Assembly: GCA_002007465.1 (NCBI GenBank)
Contig: LNAC01000036.1
Location: 4,781,250 to 4,845,249 of the forward strand
Source of the DNA: Ailurus styani
Lineage: Eukaryota; Chordata; Mammalia; Carnivora; Ailuridae
Direction: 5' to 3'
DNA length: 64,000 nucleotides
Shown here: positions 10,536-21,233 of the stretch, piece by piece
Layout: every line of letters starts with the position of its first letter
How positions within the stretch are numbered: position 1 is the stretch's first letter
Program-made: the position numbers and the translations under genes
Notes under the pieces: model-generated
The model's database searches: none
What the model saw: only the letters and a program-made list of their open reading frames with translations
Told to the model about the DNA's origin: nothing

Positions 10536-11032
10536 TTTAAAAAAACAATATTTATAAATACTTGCATACCAAATAATACGGCACCCACATTTATAAAGCA
10601 GAAAATATAAGAGACTCAAGAAATAGGCTGCTGTACACTAGTAGAAAGGGAATTTAATTCACTTCTCTAGGTTTATAATATACCAAGAGGACAAAAATAG
10701 GTAAGGGTATAGAAAACTCAAATAACTAATTGATGAGATAGATCTGATTAAGGCATGTAACCAAAGAATAAAGAATAGGTATTTTTCTTCCCAAAACCAT
10801 GAAAATCTTTATAGAAACTAATCATATATTAACCAATAAATAAATCTTCAATAAGTTCTAAATATTAGATGTAGTATGGATAACATTTTATAACTATAAT
10901 TCATTAAACTGTATACTGATAACAAAGAAGAAAACAAAAAACTCCTTCCATCTAGAAATTTTAAAGACTCTCTTAATTAACTCTCAAAGAGGAAGTAAAA
11001 ACTGGAATCGAAGATGGTCTTGTGAAACAGTA

Positions 11033-11259
11033 ATGAAAGCACTTTTTTTTTTTTAAAGATTTTATTTATTCATTTGACACAGAGAGAGAGATTACAAGTA
11101 GGCAGAGAGGCAGGCAGAGAGAGAGGAGAGAGGAGGAAGCAGGCTCCCTGTTGAGCAGAGAGCCCGATGTGGGCCTCGATCCCAGGACCCTGGGATCATG
11201 ACCTGAGCCGAAGGCAACGGCTTTAACCCACTGAGCCACCCAGGCACCCATGAAAGCAC
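11033..11259 (-). mobile_element. CAN SINE, reverse strand, young type, with target duplication
   Basis: T-run, AAAGATTTTATTTATTCATT, AG-rich body, CCGAAGGCAACGGCTTTAAC and the reverse head AGCCACCCAGGCACCC. ATGAAAGCAC plus T-run is duplicated at 11033-11042 and 11250-11259. Confidence 0.94.
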
Positions 11260-11372
11260 TTTTTTTTTTTAATTTTATTTTTATTCTTTGCCCAAGGGGT
11301 ACAGGTCTGTGAATCATCAGGCTTATTACATCTTTCACAGCATTCACTTTTTATCAGAATTTGTGGGATGCA
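11260..11372 (-). mobile_element. L1 3' fragment, reverse strand
   Basis: T-run followed by AAGGGGTACAGGTCTGTGAA and TCTTTCACAGCATTCACTTT. The same sequence type recurs at 31840-32004. It abuts the SINE to its left. Confidence 0.72.
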
Positions 11373-11375
11373 ATT

Positions 11376-11819
11376 TGTTATGGGTTGAATTGTGTCCCAC
11401 AAATATTCACATGTTGAAGTCCTACCTCCCAGTACCTCAGAATGTAACCTTACTTGGAGATGGGGTCTCTACAGAGGTAATCAAGTTGAAATGAAGTCAT
11501 TAGGGTGGGCCAATATGAAGTCCTCATAAAAAGAGGAAGTTTGGACTCAGACACACATGGGGAGAATACTGTCAAGATGAAGGTGTAGAGTCGGGTGATA
11601 CTTCTCCAAGGCAAAGAACGCCAAAGTTTGTCAGCAAACCACCAGAAGCTAGGTGAGAAGCCTGGAACACTTCTTCCTCATAATCCTCAGAAGCAACCAA
11701 TCCTACTGACAGCTTGATCTTGGACTTCTAACCTGCAGAACTGTGAGACAATTATTTCTGTCATTTAAGCCCATCAGCTAATGGTATTTTGTTAACAGCA
11801 GCCCTAGGAAACTAATACA
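11376..11819 (+). mobile_element. MLT1-type MaLR solo LTR, near full length
   Basis: It starts TGTTATGGGTTGAATTGTGT and ends AACTAATACA, with AGTACCTCAGAATGTAACC, ATTAGGGTGGGCCAATATGA and GATCTTGGACTTCTAACC in MLT1 order. It is a solo LTR with no internal retroviral part. Confidence 0.88.
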
Positions 11820-12606
11820 CAGCAGAGCAATGTACAGAGAAAAAAAAATCATAGCCTTCAATAACAAAAGAAAGAATAAAAAACAAATGAATTAAGCATT
11901 ATTCTAAAAAAGTTAGGAAATGTATGCCAAAATTAACTGAAGGACACCAGAAAGAAGTAATCAATAATGATAAAAGTAGAACTTGATGAATCAGAAAACA
12001 GATAAACAGTACTAACAAATAAATTTTAAATATAGTCCTTTGAACCAATAGAATAGATAAGACCATTAGATAAGATAACTGAGAAAGAAGGATCAGTATA
12101 CAAATGTACTAAATGAGAGCCTAGAAGGGATAGGAAAACTTATCATAATAAAAGGTCAATTCTCCCTAGTTTAACGTATACATTTAATATGATCATAATA
12201 AGACATACAGGGGTTTATTTTTAATCAGATGAGTTTATTTAAACATTTACTTGAAAAAATAAGCTAGAAAATGAGAAAAATACTTAAAGAGAAATGACTA
12301 GCCTTACCAGATGTAAAAACATATTATAAACCTTCAATAATTAAAGCAAGATAGTTGTGGCAAATGAAGCATGCCCATGAAACAAACAGAAAATCCAGCA
12401 AGATATATAAATACTATGGCAATTCAGAATATGATAAAGAAGATATTCCAAACTATAGGGGAAAAGATGAACAATTCAGTAAATGATATTGGGATAATTG
12501 AATAGCTATTTGGAAAAATTTCAAAGGTATCAAAGGTTTGAATGCTAATTATGAAACCATAAAAGTACACAAAAAAACATGAAGAATACCCTTATGGCAT
12601 TGGAGA

Positions 12607-12735
12607 GGGAGAGGCCTTTCTTTTTTTTTCTTTCTTTTTTTTTTTTTTTTTACAAAAAAAGAAACTATTTATTCATCCAGTGCACATCCAGCTGTAGCCC
12701 TGCCTGACCACATCATAGGTGGGAGAGGCCTTTCT
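12607..12735 (-). pseudogene. Processed retrocopy of an mRNA 3' end, gene not identified
   Basis: A 15-bp perfect duplication, GGGAGAGGCCTTTCT, at 12607-12621 and 12721-12735 brackets a mostly T tract and about 70 bp of unique sequence. Read on the minus strand, the insert is unique sequence, then GATGAATAAATAG (AATAAA signal), then about 16 nt, then a long A tail. That is the exact anatomy of a 5'-truncated, L1-mobilised mRNA 3' end. I cannot name the parent gene. Confidence 0.88.
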
Positions 12736-13593
12736 AACTGACTCAAAATCTAGAAACCATAAAAGATTGATAAATTAAATTTCATTAAAAGCTCATAAAA
12801 ACTCTGCATGGGCAAAGAATAAGGAAACAGCAAACTGGAAAAAAGTATCCGCAAATCTTAACAAAGATATAGTGGTGATCTCAGTTATTTTTAAAAACCT
12901 TATTCCTCTTAAAACTCAGTAGTAAAGAGACAAAATGTGAGCAAAGATCTAAATAGACATTTTTCCAAAGAAGGCATACAAATGACTTTTAAGCACATGA
13001 AAAATGCTCAACATCATTAACCATCAGAGAAATGCAAATGAAGACCACAATGAGATACCACCTTATACCAGCTAAGCTGACTATAATAAAAAAGACAGAT
13101 GATAAGTGTTGGTGAGGATACGGAGAAATTAGAACCCTTACGCAATGTTGATAGGAATGTAAAATGGCACAGCCACTTTGGAAAACCATCTGATAGTTCC
13201 TATGAAGATTAAACACAGAGTTACTCTATGACCCAACATTTCCTCTCCCAGGTGTATATCTGAGAGAACTGAAAATGTACATGCACACAAAAATTTGCAC
13301 TCAAATATTTATAGCAACATTATTCATAACAGTCAAAATGTGACAACAACCCAAACATCCATCAACTGATGAATGGATAAATAAAATGTGGTATATCTGT
13401 ACAATGCAGTATTATTCAGCAATCAAAGGAAATAAAGTATTGACACATGCTGCAACAAGGATGAACCTTGACAACATTATGCTAAGTTAAAGAAGCCAGT
13501 CACAAAGACCACACATGGTATGGTGCATTTATATCCTGAATAGGCAAACGTGGAAAGCAAGAAAGTAGATGAGTGGCTGCCTGGGACCAAAGT

Positions 13594-13623
13594 GGGAGCT
13601 GGGGGGAAATTGGGGAAGGTGGG
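13594..13623 (+). other. G-quadruplex motif in L1 3'UTR
   Basis: G runs of 3, 6, 4 and 3 are separated by loops of 4 to 5 bases. A G-rich polypurine tract is a known feature of L1 3'UTRs. Confidence 0.65.
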
Positions 13624-13845
13624 TTGTTAGAGGGTGATGGCCAAAAGGTATGGGGTTTCTTTTGGGGGTGATGAAAATGTTCTAAAAATTGATTGTGGTT
13701 ATGATTGCACAAGTCTGAATATACTAAAAAACATGAATTATATGTTGAAGTGCATGAATTATATGGTTGTGAATTACATCTCAACAAAACACAACTGTTA
13801 TGTAGAAATTAAAGTTGTCATGTTACCAAAAAAAAAAAGCCTTAT

Positions 13846-13974
13846 TCATGGTGCCATCCAAAATTATTTTGGTGCCACTAAACCACCCCACATGTATCAC
13901 TGGTGATGTACACCCCACTGTTTGGAAAATATTGAGTACCTAAGTAAAACATCATGGGGTATACTTAGAACAAC
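13846..13974. other. Unassigned spacer
   Basis: Short AT-rich gap between the L1 A-rich tail and the next old repeat. Confidence 0.3.
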
Positions 13975-14590
13975 TGTTTAAACTGAATCAAATTATGAGG
14001 AAACCATCAGACAAATCCAGAATGTGGGACTTTCTATGGGACAGCACACCTAGGTTCTGAAGAAATACCAATGTCATCAATGAGAAAAAAAAAAGCTATT
14101 ATTTTAAATAAAAGAGATAAAATATATGTGACAGCTAAATTCAATGTATAATCCTTGAGTGAATCATAGATTTTTTTAAAAAGTCATAAAGATATTTTTG
14201 GGGAAATTGAGGAAATTTTAATATGGACTATTATATAATAGTATCAATGTTAAACTCCTTTTATGTGATAATAGTATTATTAGTATGTAAGAGAATGTCC
14301 TTATTCTTAGTAGAAATATAGCTAACAGGTAGGGACTAAACTGTCATGATGTCTTCCACTTAATTTAATGTGGCTCTGCAAAAAACCCCCATATATACAT
14401 AAATACATATACACATGTATGTTGTATATGCACACATACATGTATATAGCAAAAGGGGCAAAATGTTAAATAATCAGTGAATCCGTTAATAGGTGACAGG
14501 TGTACATGTGTTCACATGTTTATGTAAATACGCTATTCTTTCGTCTTCCTGTAGGTTTAACATTTTTCAAAATAGAAAGTTGGAAAAAGT
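13975..14590 (+). repeat. Old interspersed repeat, probably an L1M 3' end
   Basis: The order ACCATCAGACAAATCCAGAA, TGACAGCTAAATTCAATGTA, ATCAATGTTAAACTCC and CTGTAGGTTTAACATTTTTC ending near AAAATAGAAAGTT matches a widespread old repeat 3' end. Class is remembered, not searched. A TA/CA-rich simple tract sits at 14388-14450. Confidence 0.55.
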
Positions 14591-14959
14591 AAATTGACAT
14601 GGATTTAAATATTAAAATATGAAGAGCCAAAGCAATGATAGCTTTTGGCTTGCATGATTTAGATAATTGTCCCAATAGCTGGCTTACTTTTCTTTGTATG
14701 TACATTTCACTTTGTGTGATGCAATTCTCATTTTTTCATCACTTTGTGAAAAAAATTGATTTCATTACCACTGATTCTCCCATTTAACTTGAAATAATTT
14801 ATTATTACATAAAGCTATATCTTGGGATCCAAGTCATGAGCTTCCCCTCATATTATATGACCAACCTGTTGAGAAAATTTGGTCAAGTTGCCTCCCCATT
14901 TGGGGCCTTAGATATCTCTTAAAAAGTCAGGGGATTAAGAGAGTGAAAAGGCAAGACAC
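14591..14959. other. Unassigned AT-rich sequence
   Basis: No family recognised. Confidence 0.3.
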
Positions 14960-15865
14960 AGAGAGGAAGAAGATCTTTACGGTACAATATCTAGAATATA
15001 TAAGGAACTCCTACCAAATTGAAAAATAGGTAAACAGTACAAAAATGTGCAAAAGACTTGAACAGACACATCAAGAAAGTAGGTTATCCAAATGGCTAAT
15101 AAACACATGAAAAGGTGCTCAGCCTCATCAGTCATCAGGAGAGGGCAATTCAAAATACAGTGAGGTACTATTCGTCACCCATCAACGTGGCTAAAATAAA
15201 GACTTAGAAAATCAAATTTTGGCAAGGATGCAGAGAACTGGACTCTCACATCCTCCTGGTTCGACTACAAATTAGAACCATGACTTTGAGAACCATGACT
15301 GTGGAAAATGGCTTTCCAATATCTGATAATGCTGTGCATTCACTACTTTCTGACCCAGCATTCTTGTCCAGTTATATATTCAACAGAAATCTGTATACAT
15401 GTGAGCCATTATTTGTGTTATCTCCCAACTGAGAACAACCTACATGTCCATCAATAGTAAAATGGGTAAATAAATTAAGGTATTTTTATAAAATGGGAAA
15501 CTATATAATAATGAAAATGAGTAAGTGACTGCTACACAGAACAATGTGAATGAATTCCACCAACATGATGTTGAAAGAAGCCAGACCCAAGAGTACATAC
15601 TATGTGATCCTACTTACCAAAGTTCAAACACAGCCAAACTTACTCTATAATAAATCAGAATAATAATAGTTACTTATGGGGGAAGAGGAGGTAGTAATGA
15701 GCATGAGGGAGTATGATGGAGGCTTCTGAGGAGCTGGCAATATTCTAATTGTTGATCTGGGTGGTGTGAGCGTGTGTTTTGGAAAAATTGAAGCACTTTC
15801 TGCACAACATGCTATACTTTAGTGAAAATTTATTAAAGCAAAAATTAAAAATATTTATTAAAACA
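14960..15865 (+). mobile_element. L1M 3' end (ORF2 terminus and 3'UTR)
   Basis: TAATAAACACATGAAAAGGT, GTGCTCAGCCTCATCAGTCA, GGCAAGGATGCAGAGAACTG and ACCTACATGTCCATCAATAG follow the L1 ORF2 end and 3'UTR in order. Frames are broken. Confidence 0.85.
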
Positions 15866-16044
15866 AAAGAACAAAGATTTAAACATTTTTTCCTTTCTTC
15901 TATCAGACATCACAGGATTAGTTACTTCAGGGATGTGAAAGGGCAATATATTTTAGTTTGAGTTACACACTTAGAGCGGGCATCCAGATTACTTACGTAC
16001 GTAACTATTTTGTGTATTCAATGTATAATGCATAATTAATAATA
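15866..16044. other. Unassigned; contains a 12-bp palindrome
   Basis: TTACGTACGTAA at 15993-16004 is a perfect palindrome in AT-rich sequence. It may be chance. Confidence 0.4.
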
Positions 16045-16210
16045 CTTGTGGAACAGTTGTAATTTTCCATTCGTTATCTTATTAAATTCTCATATAAAAA
16101 TCGTGTAACAGGAAGGCCAAAGATTATCTCAATTTTACAGGGAACAAAATTAAGACTCAGAGAGGTTGAGGGACATATCCAAAGTTACCCAGCTAGAATT
16201 TGTATGTAAT
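16045..16210 (-). repeat. MIR, reverse strand
   Basis: ATCTCAATTTTACAGGGAAC, AAGACTCAGAGAGGTTGAGG and CAAAGTTACCCAGCTAG are the reverse MIR core. Confidence 0.8.
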
Positions 16211-16884
16211 TAAAAAAATTATAGGCAACTGGCTATAGGTGTATAACTCACTGGGTGCTTTTTAATATTGCTTTCCAGTTCAGAAATCCCAGGCAGAAGG
16301 AATTAAAGAGCTGAGATCCTTGGGTACCGCTCTTCCCCTTCCCTAACACAGTCAGATTGCACAATCTTTCCATGTTGCAGTTGATACTCACTAATAGACT
16401 CTGGCTGGAACATGACATTTATCTCCTTCTCATTTGTACCACACAAATGAAGTTAAAATAATGGCACTTTGTTGGCACAAAGGAAAGCCAGTTCCTAAGT
16501 GTCCCACTTTTTCTCTTCTATTCAGTGTTCAGAGTTTATGCAAAATAACAAATGCCCTGGCCCAGTTTGAGAACACAGCCTGGTCGTGTAGTAAAAAGAC
16601 CAGAATTTGTCATTCCAGCAAGTGCCTAGAGGATTGAAGCACTTTCCCATCCTATATGGACATGCCACCTCCCAGACCCTTGGAGCATGTCCTGGAGTAA
16701 CCATCTGTGAGGTCAGATAAGAAGGGAAGACTGAGCCAGTGCCTGGGTGGAAATTCCCACTGAGACCCCAAGGGAGGTAGTGGGAAGGAGGCTGGACCAG
16801 AAGCTGGAGGACCCTTGTCGAAGTCCTCTCCAATACCCACGAAGCATGGGAACCAGAGGAAGCCACTCATCACATTATCACACC
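16211..16884. other. Unassigned sequence
   Basis: No recognised repeat. Overlapping minus-strand frames at 16522-16921 have no domain or splice support. Confidence 0.35.
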
Positions 16885-17200
16885 ATGTCATGGAAAAAGC
16901 AGTGAACTTTGAGCCACACAAACTTGGGTTTGAATTCTGACTGGGCGTCTTAGCAGCTGTGTAACCTTGGCCTGACGTATCAGGGTTTCTAGATCTTTTT
17001 TCCTCATCTGTAAACTGAAGGGGCTATTTGGATGCCTTCAAAGGAGCCACTTTCTGCTAGTTCATATTGTGATCTCCAAGGATCCATGTCCCCATCTGTG
17101 AAGTGGGGAGAATGATTCTTGTCTGTTTATTAGGTTATTGGGAGAGGCAAGGGGACCAACATGTGGTATAGGTGCCTGGGAGGTTTTCTGAGTATTAAAT
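16885..17200 (+). repeat. MIR, plus strand, with possible second fragment
   Basis: GAGCCACACAAACTTGGGTT, TGAATTCTGACTGGGCG, CCTCATCTGTAAACTGAAGG, then a repeated motif CCCATCTGTGAAGTGGGGAG near 17091. The doubled core suggests an internal duplication or two fragments. Confidence 0.7.
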
Positions 17201-17535
17201 ATATTGGGCTTGAGAGTTCTTCCCTAGATTCTCAGCAGCATAACCATAAACCCTGCCTTCTTTTATGGTCCCTTCGATAGGCTGCATTTTGTAGAAACCA
17301 TTATCTTGCATTAGCTGCCTTTTTAAGGTCTCTTCATTCCTCAGTGAAGAGGCAATTCAAATTCATCACATGGAGCCAGCAGAACAGCATTCCACTGGCT
17401 TCCAGAGGGAGGGAGAGGCCCACCCATTCTCTCCTCTTTCAGTGCTCAGCCAACACATGCCTAAGTAGCTTGGAGAGTAGTCCTGGTCAATGGTATCCAG
17501 CTCCACAGGAGACTGTAAGAAAATGATCCCTATCT
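17201..17535. other. Unassigned sequence
   Basis: Nothing recognised before the microsatellite. Confidence 0.3.
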
Positions 17536-17543
17536 TCTATACA

Positions 17544-17600
<57 letters not shown>
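17536..17600. repeat. (CA)n microsatellite
   Basis: About 28 nearly uninterrupted CA units. Pure enough to be polymorphic. The valine-cysteine frame read from it on the minus strand is an artefact. Confidence 0.95.
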
Positions 17601-17603
<3 letters not shown>

Positions 17604-17728
17604 TACATAACGTCTGAAGTTTACTGAGTTGTCTGTGGAGATAGTGAAGACCAAAGTTATGCCCCTATGGGGAGGGACAAAGGACTCCTTGCAGGAAGTG
17701 TCTAGAACAATCAGGCATGTGGGAAGGA

Positions 17729-17767
17729 AGGAGGAGACCACTAAGGTCTCCTTAGTGGTCTCCTCCT
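17729..17767. other. Perfect 18-bp hairpin with 3-nt loop
   Basis: AGGAGGAGACCACTAAGG at 17729-17746 is followed by the loop TCT and its exact reverse complement at 17750-17767. No mismatch occurs across 18 bp. It is not in a recognised repeat. Confidence 0.9.
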
Positions 17768-17942
17768 CTTGGGTTCATATGACTACAGGCATATCCATTT
17801 CCTTGTGGTCACTCTTGGTGGTGGTAGTCTTATACAGTCTCTGCCCTGGGGAGAGGGCCAGGAGCAAGGCAGGACCCTTCCTCTAAACTTGAGGGGACCA
17901 TCAGATTGTCTGACTACATGTGGGGTGTTTTAAAGGAGGCAC

Positions 17943-17961
17943 AGCGCCCCCCTGAGGCCAG
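17943..17961 (-). promoter_or_regulatory. CTCF-like binding motif, minus strand
   Basis: The minus strand reads TGGCCTCAGGGGGGCGCTG. This matches the CTCF core (GGGGGCGCT and the TGGCC flank) with mismatches around positions 6, 8 and 9 of the usual 19-bp motif. Occupancy cannot be judged from sequence. Confidence 0.5.
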
Positions 17962-18057
17962 TATGTTAGTTGCAGAAGAGGTCAGAGAAAGCCCCTAGGC
18001 TGTTGAGGTCCAGCCATGCTCCCTCATGGAGAGTGTCCCCTTGGAGTCCTTTGAGGC

Positions 18058-18518
18058 TGTGCTGACTTGAATAGGGTCCTCTAAAACTTCACGTCCACCT
18101 GGATCTTCAGAGTGTGACCTTATTTGGAAATAACGTTTTTGCAGATGTAATTAGTTAAGACAAGGTCATACTGGATTAAAGTGGGCCCTAATCTCATGAC
18201 TGGGGTCTTTTAAGAAAAGGGAAATTTGGACAGAGGAAGACATAGAGACAGAGGGAAGAAGGCCATGTGAAGACAGTGTCTTCACTTCAGATTGGACTGT
18301 TGGCAGCTATAAACCAAGTAGTGTCAAGGATTGCTAGCAACCATCAGTAGCTAGGAAGAGGCAAGGAAGAAGTCTTCCCTAGATCCTTCAGAGGGAGCAT
18401 GGCCCTGATAACACCTTGATTTTGGACCTCTAGCCCTTAGAAATGTGAGAGAATACATTTCTGTTGTAAGCCACCCAGTTTGTGGTGCTTTGTTATGGCA
18501 AGTGCTGGGACACTAATG
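18058..18518 (+). mobile_element. MLT1-type MaLR solo LTR
   Basis: ATCTTCAGAGTGTGACCTTA, TTTTTGCAGATGTAATTAG, AAAGTGGGCCCTAATCTCAT, CCTTGATTTTGGACCTCTAG and TAAGCCACCCAGTTTGTGG occur in MLT1 order. No internal coding part. Confidence 0.87.
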
Positions 18519-18945
18519 TAGAGTCCAAGCTTTGATTCTTCTTGTGACCCTGACTATAGCCTTATCCCATGGTTCTCCCACTTTCTGCTGAAGTCTGATT
18601 AATTTCACAGGCAACTCAGATGGATACAAATTTGTCCCCCAAATCCCTCTTCCAGTGGAGAAAGACACGTAGTTGCATGTGGACCAGCTGACACCACATC
18701 ATGGTTCTTTGAACATAAATGAAAAGAAGGACAGTCTTGTCTCCACTCTGCTTCCCATTCTGCACTCATCCTTGCAGGTCGAGGTAGAATCTCAGGGTTC
18801 ATATAGACCTTCAAGATTCCTAATCCCCACTGAATGCCTGACTTCTCTCAGCAATATCCCCAGCAAGAGGTCACCTTGCCTCCTGCTTGGGCCCTTCTGG
18901 GATCTTCGTGATGTCATATGGCTCCTTCTTTCTCCCTCCTTCCTT
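18519..18945. other. Unassigned sequence
   Basis: No recognised repeat or exon. Confidence 0.3.
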
Positions 18946-19048
18946 TCTGCAAGTATTCATTGATTACCTGTGTGCCAAGTCTATGCAGTGAATAAACAGA
19001 TTCAGTCCTTGCCCCCATGGAGCTTACATTCCAGTGGAGGTTTGATGC
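18946..19048 (-). repeat. L2 3' end, reverse strand
   Basis: AAGTATTCATTGATTACCTG, TGTGCCAAGTCTATGCAG and CATGGAGCTTACATTCCAGT are the reverse of the L2 3' end. Confidence 0.7.
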
Positions 19049-19639
19049 TGGAAAACTTTTCCTTTGTTGGCTCCTGATCTGCCATTAAAGCAATCCTCTT
19101 CTTGGTCTAGCTAGGTGGGGATTGTGGTGGTGAACCGCACAACACTCCCTTTGAGTCTGGGCCATCTTGTTTTCATGTCTAGACTGATGCAGGTATCATG
19201 CAAGGAAAAGACTTGAAATGACATTTTCCTTCCCTCTGGTCAGCCTGGATTGCCATAATTGTCCTAAAATCCATTTCACAAGGCAATTGGTATTTAAAAC
19301 ACTGTAACGACAAGAGATTGGCAACTTCCATGTTTTATTTATCCCCAAATCAAATTAAATATCTGATATGTGTACTGGAGGGAATCATTATTTTTATTAT
19401 GTGGCATACACATAGTCATATAATTTTGAGTTTTATTAGCATACATGTATTTTTTAAAAGGCAATATACATAATATAAATTATACAGTATGGCCCACTAA
19501 TTAAAATGGATGGTTATAATATATATTTTACTGTATAAGAGTTAAAATATTTGGCAAGTTTATCAAGTTCATTGAACAATCTGATGATATTTTGTGGATG
19601 TTTAGAACTAGCAGAAACTTTAGTAATTAACTAGGCTTC
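19049..19639. other. Unassigned AT-rich, conserved-looking block
   Basis: The core at 19280-19580 is AT-rich with homeodomain-like ATTA words and no repeat signature. Confidence 0.35.
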
Positions 19640-19830
19640 TGTCATTTTTATGACAGAGGAAACCAAAGTAGAAAGAACTAAACTAACTTGTTACACAAAT
19701 AGAAATTGATTGGCAACTCAGACTTAGATCGCTGGGCATCTTCCCAGCAGCCTAGTGAGATAGATTCCACTTTGTAAATGAAGATGCTGAAGCTCTTGAG
19801 ACGTGAGGGCTTAACTGGTTGGCCGGAATC
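19640..19830 (-). repeat. MIR fragments, reverse strand
   Basis: TTATGACAGAGGAAACCAAA and, after a break, AGCCTAGTGAGATAGATTCC with ACTTTGTAAATGAAGATGC read as two reversed MIR cores. Confidence 0.5.
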
Positions 19831-19964
19831 ATATGGATGATATTTCTAGACAATATGTGAAGTGGATCATGCTTGTTTTTTGAGACACCTTAACAGCTGA
19901 ATAGAGACTATTCCCCCCCCCCCGCCGCTAGAACTTGTTATTTGTCCATCATTCTTCCTTTTCT

Positions 19965-20385
19965 GTGACCTGGCCATGGCTTCTGCATGGTTCTCATGTG
20001 CTTCCCCATGACTTCAGTGTGGGGCTTGGTCATGTGACTCGCTTTGGCCATTGAGATGTGGATGGATTATTATACAGGTTTCGAGCTGAGACTTTGAGAG
20101 GCATGGTGAGTTTCTGCCAGCCCTCTTGGAGCTTCTGCTCTGCATTTTGAGAATAACATGCCCTAGCCCTAAGGGAAGACAAACAGAGCAGATCTGAAAC
20201 ATCCCAAAGTCTGGGTCTGGTCTCGTTTATTGAGCCCAGCTAAACCTACCAGAGAACAGCCAACTATAGTTGACCCATAAGTAGAAAATAAATGCTTATT
20301 TTCAAAACCTGGTAAGATTTTTGGGATTGTTTGGTGCACAGCATTATTATAGCAAAATCTGACTCCTACCTTCTGAGATGACAGA
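19965..20385 (+). repeat. MLT1-like LTR, old
   Basis: TTTGGCCATTGAGATGTGGA, CCAACTATAGTTGACCCATA, AGAAAATAAATGCTTATTTT and ATTGTTTGGTGCACAGCATT fit the MLT1 3' half. Confidence 0.55.
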
Positions 20386-21084
20386 AAACTTATTAACCAC
20401 ATTAGCCTGTTCTCAAGCTATTTTGATTCTTTGAGGTTACTCTAAGCTATGTGAGAAGCTTCTCAGGCTTCTGTGGCTTTACCTTATTTATTCACATCAA
20501 TGAACCTTTACTGGGTAGAATAGTTTTAAAGAGCAGACTCCACGCCTCTTCCCAGGACAGCACCTCAAGCCGAATCAGGCCGATGTTGATACCAAAATAA
20601 GAGCTTTAACGTTAAGATGACTAGTAAAATCTTTTGAGATGGAAGGCCAGACTGCAACTATATATCAGGCCCTTATGGCTTCAAACAAGAAATAGATCAA
20701 GGCAGTCTAATAAAGAAAGACCACAGAAAATCACCTACAACTGCAATGTCACCTTGATGTTTGAAGAGTGACTCTGATTAGAAGCTTTGAGTCTGGGTGA
20801 ATCAGGAAATAACTTTTCTCTTGTCAGCAATTGCCATCAGCTATTGGTTTAAACAATGAGATTTGAATCTCCAGTCCCTGTATGTCTAGCTGTGCTGAGT
20901 GGATAGATAGATGAATGAATCTTAGTGGGTCCTGTAACTTATTGGTCCCGGAAAGCTTCCCAGAGGACTGGCAGAAGGGAGAATGTAATGTGACAGCCTG
21001 AAGGCATCAGAGATCCCTGGACGAGAGTCACCTTGGAATTCTCCGGTCTCCAGGACAACCGAGTCATAAATCCTGGGCATCTCA
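20386..21084. other. Unassigned single-copy-looking block
   Basis: About 700 bases with no repeat recognised. The part at 20820-20880 includes CTATTGGTTTAAACAATGAG, with CCAAT and SOX-like ACAAT words. Confidence 0.4.
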
Positions 21085-21165
21085 GAGCTGGAAGGGGCTT
21101 AAAGATCATCTGCCAACTCCCTGTCCTAAAGCTTGAAATACCGAAAAACATCTCAGAGAAGTAGT
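21085..21165 (-). repeat. Possible MIR3-type fragment
   Basis: TCAGAGCTGGAAGGGGCTTA then AAGATCATCTGCCAACTCCC resembles the common old repeat with GAGCTGGAAGGGACCTTAG. A related piece lies at 25040. Confidence 0.45.
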
Positions 21166-21233
21166 TATCCACTGCAGTGAGAAAAACATATTCCTTGTCG
21201 AGGCTACATATATCACGTTTAGATAACTCTGTG

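Larger units (their letters stand above)
9420..13845 (+). mobile_element. Old L1M LINE sequence, ORF2 through 3'UTR, heavily interrupted
   Basis: L1 ORF2-like words run in plus orientation: the endonuclease to RT part at 9700-9900 and 10560-11030 (CACAAGAGACACATGTAAAA), RT-like sequence at 11830-12150, and the terminal part at 12950-13560 (CTCAACATCATTAACCATC, AACATCCATCAACTGATGAA). The 3'UTR ends near the A-run at 13829-13840. No reading frame survives. Six later elements are inserted in it and are listed separately. It may be two L1 copies of similar age. Confidence 0.78.
17601..18057. other. Unassigned sequence with hairpin and CTCF-like motif
   Basis: No repeat family is recognised. The stretch contains the perfect hairpin at 17729-17767 and a CTCF-like motif at 17943-17961. 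Confidence 0.4.

Noticed and set aside
11376..11819. LTR considered as part of a complete endogenous retrovirus
   Set aside because: It is a solo MaLR LTR. No internal retroviral sequence or second LTR lies nearby, and the same holds for the other LTRs here.
15993..16004. TTACGTACGTAA palindrome as a regulatory site
   Set aside because: A single 12-bp palindrome in AT-rich DNA without context is compatible with chance.
17487..17741. Valine-cysteine repeat frame
   Set aside because: It is a translation of the (CA)n microsatellite.
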